Part shown: positions 1-10,830 of the stretch, one piece after another | Numbering within the stretch: the first letter of the stretch is position 1 | Layout: each line of letters begins with the position of its first letter | Assembly: GCA_964594045.1 (NCBI GenBank) | Contig: CAZQKR010000010.1 | Coordinates: 1 to 64,000 of the forward strand | Direction of reading: 5' to 3' | From: UBA2365 sp964594045 | GTDB taxonomy: Bacteria > Bacteroidota > Bacteroidia > Chitinophagales > Saprospiraceae | Length of the DNA: 64,000 bases | Notes under the pieces: generated by a model | What the model was told of the DNA's origin: nothing | Database searches by the model: none | The model's input: only the letters and a program-made list of their open reading frames with translations | Translations under genes and position numbers: made by a program

Positions 1-19
1 GAAAAAATAACGATTATCA

Positions 20-1720
20 TTATCTATGTAGTTTTGTGACTGCTAATCTAAAGGCTTCCTCTGTCTTCCCATCTTCTACGCGGATCAATTCCACACCAGC
101 CAGATCAAACTTTTCCTTCACCGGCTCAACAAACTCCGATCGTAACGCCCACAACTGGACAACCTCAGGCTGAGCAAGCATATCCCCGATACTGTCATGC
201 CAGCCTTTACCCCGGGTTTCCCAACGGCCAACTTCATCGATGATGACCAGGGTTTTTTCAGTAAATGCCTGCCGGAAAAGCTGATTATAGTGATCCAAGG
301 CAGTATTGTTCACCATGTATTTACCGATATCCGGAGCTTCGCATTCTCCGGCTTTTCTCAAAAAGGGTATGGACACTCCGGTGACTGCATCAGTCAGATC
401 ATAACCGACCGTCTCTTCTCCATCCATGATCCTCGGTGCATAAAAACCGAGGATCCGAATGTTCTTTTCTTTCAGTAATGGGATCAAATGCTGCAGAAAA
501 CTGGTCTTGCCTCCTGCATAGTCACCTGTCAGTAAAATCACCTCAGGAGCCTTTCGCAAAGTATCAAACCGCTGTTCAGCCAACCGGATCAGTTGGCGGA
601 TGACCGCTCCGGGACGGGTGAAAAAGGTCCTGACTTCGGGCAGGTAACGGATCACCACAGGCAGGGTTTCAAATGCCAGCTCGAGGGCAACCGGTAATTG
701 TCTGAAGCTGGTCCTGGCAAAAAATTCCCTGATCCGTGGATTGTACAGTTCTGTACCCAGCACGGTAAAACCGACGATCACAACAGCTGCCCGGAAGTTC
801 ATGCGCAAACCGATCGTCAAACCTTCCATCCACCTGTCTGCCTGGTGGTTGAGCCCGGTGATCACAAATGCGGTGATCATGGTGATCACCACAAACCAGA
901 TCCAGAATTTAGGACGGGACAACTGCCGGAGTCCACGTTTATACCGCATGACCCAGATACCGGTTAACAACAATGTGGCAGGTATCCAGATTTGCCAGCC
1001 GGTCATGTTGATCAGGAACATCATCCCGGTCAGCAGAATGAAATTGAGGATCAGCCAGGTGATGGAGTATGGAAATGACCGGCTAATCCCGGGCAGAATG
1101 TCAAAGCTATAAGTATTGACCGGAATACTGGTTTCCTTGTCCTTTGTACCCAGGCTTTTGCCGATCTGCATACCGAAATAGACCGCAACCAGTCCAAAAA
1201 GCAGGTAGATGCACAGCAGCACCAGGATGGGTGTCCAGACCAGATCTGCATTAGTCCCAAGCTGTCTTGAAGCAAAACCCATCAATTGCTTGTAGATCTC
1301 CACCAGGTTAAAACCATAAAAAAGTATGAGGTTGAATATTTTCTGGAACAAGATCCATGTCATGGCCAAAGAGGTACCCACCAGGAACCCCAGGATATTT
1401 CTGCCGAGCGTTCTGACCGCAAGTTCGAGCAACAGGGCTTCCATGAAAATGGCGATCATAGGCCCGAAGATCACCGCACTGGGTGACATGGTCTTCATCA
1501 ACGCGCAGATCAGTCCGCTGCGCCAGAACAGGCCTTTATCCTTCCATCGATAACTGGCAGCGATCAGCAGGATAAATCCGATGGCAGTGAGTATGTTGCC
1601 GTTGAAAGGTATCCGGAGATTGTGTAAAAAACTGCCAAGTATGATCTCTGAAGCAGCCCAGGTGGAACCTAAAATGGCTGCCTTGAGCCAGACTTCACTC
1701 AACTGCCTGTTTTTACTCAT
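20..1720 (-). CDS. Membrane protein fused to a THEP1-like P-loop NTPase
   Basis: This 566-residue protein has two parts. Residues about 10-360 are a membrane region with roughly eight to ten hydrophobic segments; residues 320-390 carry an amphipathic stretch that loosely resembles the coupling region of ECF-transporter T components (weak, by eye). Residues about 393-566 are a nucleotide-binding domain with a Walker A motif GDYAGGKT (399-406) and a Walker B-like LVIIDEVG (491-498), the arrangement of the THEP1/NTPase_1 family. Its ATG lies inside the end of the upstream DUF364 gene (8-base overlap, ATGAGTAA), so the two are almost certainly translated together. The partner suggests ATP-driven handling of a metal or metal chelate at the inner membrane; this is inference. 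Substrate unknown. Confidence 0.8.
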   Translation of the reverse strand: MSKNRQLSEVWLKAAILGSTWAASEIILGSFLHNLRIPFNGNILTAIGFILLIAASYRWKDKGLFWRSGLICALMKTMSPSAVIFGPMIAIFMEALLLELAVRTLGRNILGFLVGTSLAMTWILFQKIFNLILFYGFNLVEIYKQLMGFASRQLGTNADLVWTPILVLLCIYLLFGLVAVYFGMQIGKSLGTKDKETSIPVNTYSFDILPGISRSFPYSITWLILNFILLTGMMFLINMTGWQIWIPATLLLTGIWVMRYKRGLRQLSRPKFWIWFVVITMITAFVITGLNHQADRWMEGLTIGLRMNFRAAVVIVGFTVLGTELYNPRIREFFARTSFRQLPVALELAFETLPVVIRYLPEVRTFFTRPGAVIRQLIRLAEQRFDTLRKAPEVILLTGDYAGGKTSFLQHLIPLLKEKNIRILGFYAPRIMDGEETVGYDLTDAVTGVSIPFLRKAGECEAPDIGKYMVNNTALDHYNQLFRQAFTEKTLVIIDEVGRWETRGKGWHDSIGDMLAQPEVVQLWALRSEFVEPVKEKFDLAGVELIRVEDGKTEEAFRLAVTKLHR

Positions 1721-2519
1721 TTCGTAAAGTTATTTTTTCAGCGCAATATTCGAAAAGATGGTAACCTGCACCGCCCTGACTGACCAGGGGAAAAAGCAGT
1801 TCAGGCTTTGTGATCCTGGTTGCCCCGATCATGGAAATATGATGTTCAAAAAACAGTTCAGGCGGGATGCTGGCAGATGGTCCGATCAATATATTAGTGC
1901 TTCCTTCCGGTAAATATTTGATCAGTTCGTCAAAGGTATGGTTGACCAAAGTGAGTCCGGTGATGATGACCAGGTCAGACTCAGGCAGAACGGAAGGATA
2001 CCGGTCAGCCGGCACAAAAAAAGTTTTATGTTCGGGCAAAAAAGCTGCTTCACTCAGTTCAAGCACCTGCAATCGGGGATGAACTTCAGCGATTTTCCGG
2101 ATGTAGGCGCTGAACGCACCCACCATGGTGATCTTTGCATAACGGTTGAGATCGAGCAGGTCAACCGGATCGGTATTACGCAGTATGGTATATTTATTTT
2201 GTGCGAGGGATTCCTGAAAACAGGCATTGAGGGTGGCAATTTTAAGGGATTGAACCAGGGAAGAGTTTTGGAGGTGACTGAATAGCGCTGAAAGACTTCG
2301 GTCAATGATCTTCAACGGTGTAAAATCTCCATGATCGCGGTTTTTTTTATATGGCTGATGCGTTTCACCACCGGGCATTGTGCTGGCCACTCCATAAAAA
2401 CCATTAGACAGTCTGACAGCAGTAAGTAGAGCGCCAATACACACATCCTCTATGGTCAGTTGCCCGAAATAGCCGTGTGAATTGGCTTGAATATTGTCAA
2501 AAACCCGGTCTGCGAACAT
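1713..2519 (-). CDS. DUF4213/DUF364 putative heavy-metal chelation protein
   Basis: The 268-residue soluble protein has the two-part layout of DUF364 proteins: an N-terminal DUF4213-like domain (about 1-90) and a C-terminal Rossmann-like domain with the segments SDLVIITGLTLVNHTFDEL and NILIGPSASIPPELF near residues 180-225. Family members are called putative heavy-metal chelation proteins from structure; no reaction is established. There is no signal peptide, so it should be cytoplasmic. It is the first gene of a two-gene unit and its last codons overlap the start of the membrane-NTPase gene. In other bacteria DUF364 genes often sit beside metal uptake or metalloenzyme genes, which fits the transporter-like partner here. 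Family call good, function unproven. Confidence 0.8.
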   Translation of the reverse strand: MFADRVFDNIQANSHGYFGQLTIEDVCIGALLTAVRLSNGFYGVASTMPGGETHQPYKKNRDHGDFTPLKIIDRSLSALFSHLQNSSLVQSLKIATLNACFQESLAQNKYTILRNTDPVDLLDLNRYAKITMVGAFSAYIRKIAEVHPRLQVLELSEAAFLPEHKTFFVPADRYPSVLPESDLVIITGLTLVNHTFDELIKYLPEGSTNILIGPSASIPPELFFEHHISMIGATRITKPELLFPLVSQGGAGYHLFEYCAEKITLRNE

Positions 2520-2711
2520 ATTGTGATTTTTTGATCTGTTGTTTTTAGGCCAGGGAATACTCTGCCTGAACCTTGCGGGTATAATTTATGCAATTTGGGG
2601 AAATATTTGTTTTTGTCAAAGAAAAGGGTCCCTAGATTTTTATGATTTCTTTCCACAAATGACCCAAATTTTTTTCACAAATGGGCGCAAATGCGGCTTT
2701 GGGCCTTTATA

Positions 2712-2774
2712 AAGTTTAGAAAGTTTATGAAGTTTATGAAGTTTAGGGAGTTTATGAAGTTTAGAAAGTTTATT
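2712..2774. repeat. Seven tandem copies of a 9-bp unit AAGTTTATG
   Basis: Seven consecutive 9-base units with consensus AAGTTTATG; variants are AAGTTTAGA, AAGTTTAGG, GAGTTTATG and AAGTTTATT. Being a multiple of three it stays open in several frames and yields spurious small ORFs. No function is evident. Confidence 0.85.
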
Positions 2775-3031
2775 TAGGGATTGGAAGTTTCAAGGAGGTG
2801 AAGATTCGAGGATTTGAAAATTTGAAGATTCGAGAATTGAGATTTGTTTGCTGCTTGTTTCGCCGTTGTTGGTGTTTTCACCAACAGCAACTTTTTACTG
2901 AACGATCAAATGAAGTCGGGTTCCTTTTTTTCGGAGCCGTCATTCCGGCCTACGAGCCGGAACCCCATCACCTTCATTGAGGTCAGGGAAAAGTAAAAAT
3001 TATAACTTTGTTTTATTCGTTCCTCAGATCC

Positions 3032-3119
3032 CGCAGATCTCGCAAATAAACGCAGAAATTAACTGGATGATCAGGAAAAAAAAGATCAGCGAAAATCTGC
3101 GGGAACTGCGGGAAAATCC
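3032..3119. repeat. Interspersed hairpin-forming repeat, copy 1
   Basis: Begins CGCAGATCTCGC and ends with GATCAGCGAAAATCTGCGGG followed by AACTGCGGGAAAATCC. The two ends are imperfect inverted repeats (CCCGCAGATC against ATCTGCGGG), so the unit can fold into a long hairpin. A near-identical copy lies at 21729-21813 in the same orientation. Its small size and lack of coding content suggest a REP/MITE-like non-autonomous element. Confidence 0.75.
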
Positions 3120-3161
3120 TTTTCTTACCGGGGTCAATATTCAAATTATTCCATCCACAAA

Positions 3162-3345
3162 TGCGCCTTTGCGCCTTAGCGAGAGATTGCGTGGAACAGG
3201 TCATCTGATTTTTGTTAGAATTCAAAGATCACTCGCATTTCCAAACATAGATCCGCGCTGCGCCGCATCTGCGTCATCAGAATTGCCATTTGATATTTTG
3301 GAACGCGGATAACGCGGATATTCTAAAACGGATTTGAACGGATCC
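3162..3345. repeat. Left copy of interspersed repeat flanking the secreted-protein island
   Basis: Two modules. 3162-3277 runs from TGCGCCTTTGCGCC through TTTTGTTAGAATTCAAA to GATCCGCGCT and GCATCTGCGTCAT; 3301-3345 is GAACGCGGATAACGCGGATA plus TTCTAAAACGGATTTGAACG. Both recur diverged on the far side of the two secreted-protein genes, at 10544-10660 and at 10400-10443/10684-10729. Confidence 0.7.
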
Positions 3346-3781
3346 ATGCGTGTTGAATCAGGGAGTTGCCACGAATGCTCGAATGAATTTATAGTTCAAT
3401 CGTATTTTCTGCTTTTATATCTGCGAATAGACACAAATTTTTTCCACAGATTTTCTCAAATTTCACACAGATTGACTCAGATATTTTTTCCACGAATGGC
3501 ACAAATGATTTTTCACAAATGGGCACGAATGCGGCTTTGCACCTTTACGAGATATTGAATTCTAAACGTTGTCTGAACGGCAAATTTCAGGATGAGAACA
3601 TTAATTAATTGTGAAAATGTTTACTTTATCCTTTGATTTATAAAAATTTATGTGTATATTTATAGCCAACAATCCAAATCATTTTTTTAAGAGTAATTGT
3701 TGTTTTATTATGTAGCAATTTCATATGTTCAGGCATCTTTTTGATGACATCCGTTCGAATGTAAATATTTGAAGAATAATC

Positions 3782-3810
3782 TTGATTTTTTTAACCAGTA
3801 AATATTTTTG
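3782..3810 (+). promoter_or_regulatory. Possible Bacteroidota promoter of the 3813 gene
   Basis: TTG at 3782-3784, 18 bases, then TATTTTTG at 3803-3810, matching the TTTG-N19-TAnnTTTG pattern. The box ends two bases before the ATG at 3813, close to the 4-12 base distances seen for other genes in this window. The region is AT-rich, so a chance match is possible. Confidence 0.35.
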
Positions 3811-3812
3811 TG

Positions 3813-6427
<2,615 letters not shown>

Positions 6428-6440
6428 ATTTGTGGTTTTG

Positions 6441-6474
6441 ATGCGTGTTATCTTGATAGGTAACACGCATTTTC
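6441..6474 (+). terminator. Hairpin terminator between the two secreted-protein genes
   Basis: Perfect 10-bp stem ATGCGTGTTA/TAACACGCAT around a 10-base loop, followed by TTTCCTT, starting 14 bases after the stop codon. It suggests the two large genes are transcribed separately. Confidence 0.75.
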
Positions 6475-6499
6475 CTTAATTCATTCAACTTCATATGCC

Positions 6500-9400
6500 A
6501 TGCTAAGGATACTTTTCATATATATAATCTTATCATCACTTTTTTCTGCATATTCCCAAATGTCTGATTGCACTACCCTAGATACCATACACTGTTATTA
6601 TCAGGTTGGATTCCCAATATCACAGATCGGTATTGAGAAGAAATGGGAAAATAAAACTCGCCTTTTCGGGGTAGATTTATTGGTTGCTGACCTGGATTCA
6701 GACTGCGTTCCTGAGATAATGTGCACCGAATTGAATTCACCTGGCCACATTAGTGCATTTAATGCAAAACATGTATCCTCTGGTAGAAAAATAAAAGTTG
6801 CTTTTGGTAGTCGAGGTCTTACGGATTATACAATAGCAGATATTGATTCTGACGGTATACCGGAGATTATTGTGGCAGCAGAACTAAATTCAAATCCAAT
6901 AAATCTTAAAAATAAACTTGTATGCAATGATATCGATGGAAATATAAAATGGATATCAGACAAATACATGGTAGATTACGGTACATGGGGTAATTATGGC
7001 ACACCTGCATTAGCTGATTTTAATCGGGATGGTATCCCGGAAGTCTATATATACAATGAAATTTACAATGCCCAGACAGGGGTCAGACTTACCGATGGCG
7101 GAAATAATGTTTTGGACGGAGGTATCAACGGAGATGGTGTGCATTATTTCAACCACTCGGTGACCATTTCAGCACAGCTTGATAACGACACAACAGACCT
7201 TGAACTGGCAGCAGGCTATACCATTTATAAAGTGGATATGCAGAATTTGAACGGAAATGCCGGAAATACAATGACTGCAAACAACATCCTGATCAATGGA
7301 GAATACAGGGATGGCTATACCTCGGTAGCAGATATCAATCTGGATGGAACAATGGATGTTATAGTAATATCACCTCACTTAGCAAATTCATTAATATATG
7401 TTTATACCATGAAAACCGACACGTTGGATCTTATCGCAAAAGCTGTTTTTACTATAAGCTATTCAACACAAGGTGTAGCTGTTGCACCTGGAATTGGAGA
7501 TATCGATGGGAGTAGGTCTCCCTCTATTGTATTCCAACTGGGGCGAAATTTGTATTGTTTTAAATATGATGGCACTGATTCGTTAAAAGCAATTTGGGAT
7601 ATTCAATTTCCAATTGGTTTAGTAGGTGAGAGTCAATTGTTTGATTTTAACGGGGACGGCATCCTGGAGATCATCTATAAAGATACTGATTCTTTGTGGA
7701 TATTAAGTGGAATGACAAATCCTCCAAGTTTAATAAAGCAAATTTCCTGTCCAAACTTCTTCGGAAGGGATCCAATAAGGATTGCCGACCTTTATAATTC
7801 AGGACAGGCGTATTTATGTACCATATGTGGAGAATTTGGATCTGAAAAACTCACCGTCTTTGGCGCCCCCGACAGTCTCCCTGGATGGGCGCCCACAAGG
7901 AATATGTGGAATCAGTACAATTACCATGGACTCAATATCAACGACGATCTCACTGTGCCTCAGTATATGAAGAATAATGCCACTTACCAAAACGGGCATT
8001 ATAACAACTTCTTTGTACAACAAACCCTGCCGGGAGTCAAAGGCAGCACTGCCATCGAAGCGCCCAATCTCTCCGCCGCCATCCACTGTGTCCGTTTTGA
8101 TCCGGTTAGCGGAGTTTATACCGTCAGCTTTGACCTATACAATGCATCCGACGCATCCAAAACTGCCCCGGATCAGATACCTGTCTCCTTCTATGACGGA
8201 GAGCCGGAATCCGGCGGCCAACTGCTTGGTACCTACCTGACCACGCAAACCGTCGCTCCGGGAGATACGCTGCAACAGCTGAGCCATTCTTTCACTGCCT
8301 CAGGACTGAGTCAGGTGGTGATCGTCGTGAATACGGACAAAACCGGCGGTCAGCCCTTCACGGATGAGGATTTCAGTATCAGGGAATGCGATTTTACAGA
8401 CAACTTTTACATTAGCCTGGATCTTCCTGCCATAGATACGGTGCAGGCGAACATCTGCGAAGGTGATTTGTATACTTTTTACGGGACCATCCTGAGTTCG
8501 CCCGGAACTTACTATCATACCCTGACCGGCCAATCGGGTTGCGACAGCCTCATCACCGTGCTCCAACTGACTGTGTCCGGTACATTCGTGGTGGAAACTT
8601 CTGTTACGGCGTGCGACGGATATCAATGGCGCAATTTTTATGAGACCATGTCCGGCATGTATGTTCAGGTCGTTGAAAATCCTCATGCCTGCGACAGCCT
8701 GTTTATCCTGCATCTTAAGATCAATCATTCCTTTACTGCCACAGAATCAGCATCTGCCTGTGACAGCTACACCTGGCAGGGAAATACCTATACGGAGTCT
8801 GGTACATATACCTATACGGATCAAACCATCCACGGTTGCGACAGTATCCTGACCCTGCAGCTGACCATACATCCGTCAGAATGGGTTACGCTGCAACACA
8901 CTGCCTGCGACAGCTATACCTGGAATGCTCAGACCTATACTCTAAGCGGTGTCTATACCTTTCAGACGATCAGCAGTATGGGTTGTGACAGCATCGTCCA
9001 ACTCGATCTGACCATTGTGAACCAACTTGAGCACCATGATGATATTTCAGTGTGTGCGGGTGATTCAGTGTTCATTTTTGACAGCTGGATACAGGAAGCC
9101 GGAGACATCAGCCAGACATTTACTGCGCAATCCGGTTGCGACAGCATCCAAACCTACCATGTCACCATCATCGACCTGCCCCAAAGAGAAGCATCCGCTA
9201 CTGTCTGTGCAGGAGACAGCGTGTTCCTATATGATCGGTGGTTTTCTGTACCCGATACCTACCATCTCCAATTGCCAAATGCATCAGGATGTGACAGTCT
9301 GATCCATCTGGAGATATCTGAGCTTCCGGTCAGTGAGCGCCAGGAGGATTATTATTTGTGCCGGGGAGATACAGGTGTGGTATTTGGAACGATGGTGACG

Positions 9401-10360
9401 GATGCAGGGATGATCACCACTGAACTGACCGCAAGTACGGGTTGTGACAGCATCATTTATACGCAGGTTCATCTGTTGGAAAATGCGGCTGAGCAGCTGA
9501 GTGTTTTGTTGTGTCCGGGAGATTCCATATTGATCGATGGTCGGTGGTATGCTGCGGATGATGAAGTATCGCAGGTATTTGTGGCTGCCAATGGTTGCGA
9601 TTCTACGCTGACCACCCGGATCAGGATGATCGGAGAACCGTCCGAGCCACAGATGGACATCGACTGTGCGAACAGGATCATCCGGTTGTCGGTGGATGCT
9701 TCGGAGGATTGGCTGGTGATGTGGGACAATGGAACAAGTGGCAGTGAGGCAATGTACCGGGACAGCACAGGGGCAACGGTAAACCTGCATGCAATACCGG
9801 GTTGTGACCGGCAATTTAAGCTTGATCTGCCGGTGATACCGGAAATGAGTTTGTATGTATTTCCCGGAGATACGGTAGTGAGGGTGAACGAACAGATCAC
9901 GATAGATCTGGGTTTGGATGCAGGTGAATGGACGGTGGAATGGTTGCCTGCTTCGGTGGTAGATTGCAGCACATGTGCACGGGTCAATATATCAGCGCAA
10001 AGCAATACGGATATCGCGGTTCGGCTGACACATGAAAGCGGATGTGTATATGACATTGGTTTTAAGTTGAGCATCATCCGGCCAAATCTGTTATTACCCA
10101 ATGTATTCAGTCCCAACGGAGATGAGCTGAACGATACATGGAAAGCTGTACTGCCATCGGATCACCAACTGATCAGTTGTGAAATATTTGATCGCTGGGG
10201 CAATTTATTATTCTCTGTACAACAAAATAATACGGTGGAATGGGATGGCACTGTTAAAGGTCAAAGCCTGATGCCGGGAGTCTATGTTTTTGTGATGGTG
10301 TATGTGGATGGAGAAGGGAAGAAACAGGTATTGAGCAGTGAGATCACTTTGTTGAGGTAA
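6500..10360 (+). CDS. Giant secreted protein: VCBS/FG-GAP propeller, eight GCDSI repeats, T9SS type B tail
   Basis: A 1286-residue surface protein. Residues 1-20 are a signal peptide ending AYSQ. Residues about 55-480 contain FG-GAP/VCBS-like units with calcium-loop motifs (DIDSDGIPEI, DFNRDGIPEV, DINLDGTMDV, DFNGDGILEI), indicating a beta-propeller. A CARDB-like beta domain follows (about 510-640), then eight ~50-residue repeats (645-1046) with the pattern C-D-S-Y-x-W ... GCDSI. The last ~90 residues (LLLPNVFSPNGDELNDTW, IFDRWGNLLF) are the CHU_C/gliding-motility-associated T9SS type B sorting domain. The likely role is adhesion or cell-surface display. The first ~450 codons are AT-rich and the rest clearly richer in GC, with an abrupt change near 7855, suggesting a mosaic gene. 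ATG 6500 fits the signal peptide. Confidence 0.92.
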   Translation: MLRILFIYIILSSLFSAYSQMSDCTTLDTIHCYYQVGFPISQIGIEKKWENKTRLFGVDLLVADLDSDCVPEIMCTELNSPGHISAFNAKHVSSGRKIKVAFGSRGLTDYTIADIDSDGIPEIIVAAELNSNPINLKNKLVCNDIDGNIKWISDKYMVDYGTWGNYGTPALADFNRDGIPEVYIYNEIYNAQTGVRLTDGGNNVLDGGINGDGVHYFNHSVTISAQLDNDTTDLELAAGYTIYKVDMQNLNGNAGNTMTANNILINGEYRDGYTSVADINLDGTMDVIVISPHLANSLIYVYTMKTDTLDLIAKAVFTISYSTQGVAVAPGIGDIDGSRSPSIVFQLGRNLYCFKYDGTDSLKAIWDIQFPIGLVGESQLFDFNGDGILEIIYKDTDSLWILSGMTNPPSLIKQISCPNFFGRDPIRIADLYNSGQAYLCTICGEFGSEKLTVFGAPDSLPGWAPTRNMWNQYNYHGLNINDDLTVPQYMKNNATYQNGHYNNFFVQQTLPGVKGSTAIEAPNLSAAIHCVRFDPVSGVYTVSFDLYNASDASKTAPDQIPVSFYDGEPESGGQLLGTYLTTQTVAPGDTLQQLSHSFTASGLSQVVIVVNTDKTGGQPFTDEDFSIRECDFTDNFYISLDLPAIDTVQANICEGDLYTFYGTILSSPGTYYHTLTGQSGCDSLITVLQLTVSGTFVVETSVTACDGYQWRNFYETMSGMYVQVVENPHACDSLFILHLKINHSFTATESASACDSYTWQGNTYTESGTYTYTDQTIHGCDSILTLQLTIHPSEWVTLQHTACDSYTWNAQTYTLSGVYTFQTISSMGCDSIVQLDLTIVNQLEHHDDISVCAGDSVFIFDSWIQEAGDISQTFTAQSGCDSIQTYHVTIIDLPQREASATVCAGDSVFLYDRWFSVPDTYHLQLPNASGCDSLIHLEISELPVSERQEDYYLCRGDTGVVFGTMVTDAGMITTELTASTGCDSIIYTQVHLLENAAEQLSVLLCPGDSILIDGRWYAADDEVSQVFVAANGCDSTLTTRIRMIGEPSEPQMDIDCANRIIRLSVDASEDWLVMWDNGTSGSEAMYRDSTGATVNLHAIPGCDRQFKLDLPVIPEMSLYVFPGDTVVRVNEQITIDLGLDAGEWTVEWLPASVVDCSTCARVNISAQSNTDIAVRLTHESGCVYDIGFKLSIIRPNLLLPNVFSPNGDELNDTWKAVLPSDHQLISCEIFDRWGNLLFSVQQNNTVEWDGTVKGQSLMPGVYVFVMVYVDGEGKKQVLSSEITLLR
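8432..9637 (+). repeat. Eight coding repeats of about 50 residues ending in GCDS
   Basis: Tandem protein repeats inside the 1286-residue protein. Each has an N-terminal Cys followed by a Gly/Ser-Asp turn and ends in GCDS(I/L)xxxxL or a close variant. Sequence identity among units is low to moderate, so slippage is unlikely but recombination is possible. Confidence 0.85.
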
Positions 10361-10830
10361 GAGTGTCAGGGTGAAGCCTCGTTGTCATTTAGCTGATGGG
10401 AACGCGGATAACGCTGATATTCTAACGCGGATTTGAGCGGATCTTAGAGCGTTTAATATGGAAATTTCCACGAATGCACAAATTATTCTATAGATTCAAT
10501 CATGTATTTTTCATTTTTATTTACGAATAAACACAAATGATTCTTTGCGCCTTTGCGACTTTGCGAGGAATTGCATGGAATAGCTCAACGAATTTTGTTA
10601 GAATTCAAATGTCTCTAGCATTTAAAATCAACGATCCGCGCTACATAGCATCTCTGTCATTTAAGTTAGCATAGAGCTGATTGGAACACAGATAATGCGG
10701 ATTTGCTAATGCGGATTTGAACAGATCCCATCAATACTGAAACAGGGAGTTGCCTTGATTAAACGAATGATTTTTGGGATTCAATTGCGATAAATTGCAA
10801 ATAATAATTCATCTTTTGGACGCTCAATTC
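10361..10830. repeat. Right-flank repeat cluster, no gene
   Basis: A 470-bp gap made largely of diverged copies of the repeats at 3162-3345: GAACGCGGATAACGCTGATA at 10400, TGCGCCTTTGCGACTTTGCG with TTTTGTTAGAATTCAAA and GATCCGCGCT at 10544-10660, and GAACACAGATAATGCGGATT at 10684. Module order differs from the left flank. No open frame here looks like a real gene. Confidence 0.7.

Larger units (their letters stand above)
2520..3781. other. Repeat-rich intergenic region, no gene seen
   Basis: About 1.26 kb with no convincing gene. The open frames here are low-complexity and are explained by several repeat families listed separately: a 9-bp tandem tract, a hairpin-forming CGCAGATCTCGC element, and CGCGGATAACGCGGATA-type units. 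Motifs such as CCACAAATGacCCAAAT recur near 2653-2700 and 3430-3555. The last 200 bases are very AT-rich and hold the likely promoter of the secreted protein downstream. Confidence 0.7.

Noticed and set aside
2520..2660. Riboswitch upstream of the DUF364 pair
   Set aside because: A CAGG/CCTG hairpin is present, but nothing matching a known metal, cobalamin or molybdenum-cofactor aptamer.
2977..3558. Small ORFs of 70-111 codons in the 3 kb gap
   Set aside because: They consist of interspersed repeat sequence that stays open in several frames; no conserved protein features.
3782..3812. TTG 3782 as start of the first secreted protein
   Set aside because: It gives a polar N-terminus (KYFCDEQVHF) unlike a signal peptide, and the TTG fits better as part of a promoter; ATG 3813 in the other frame has a proper signal peptide.
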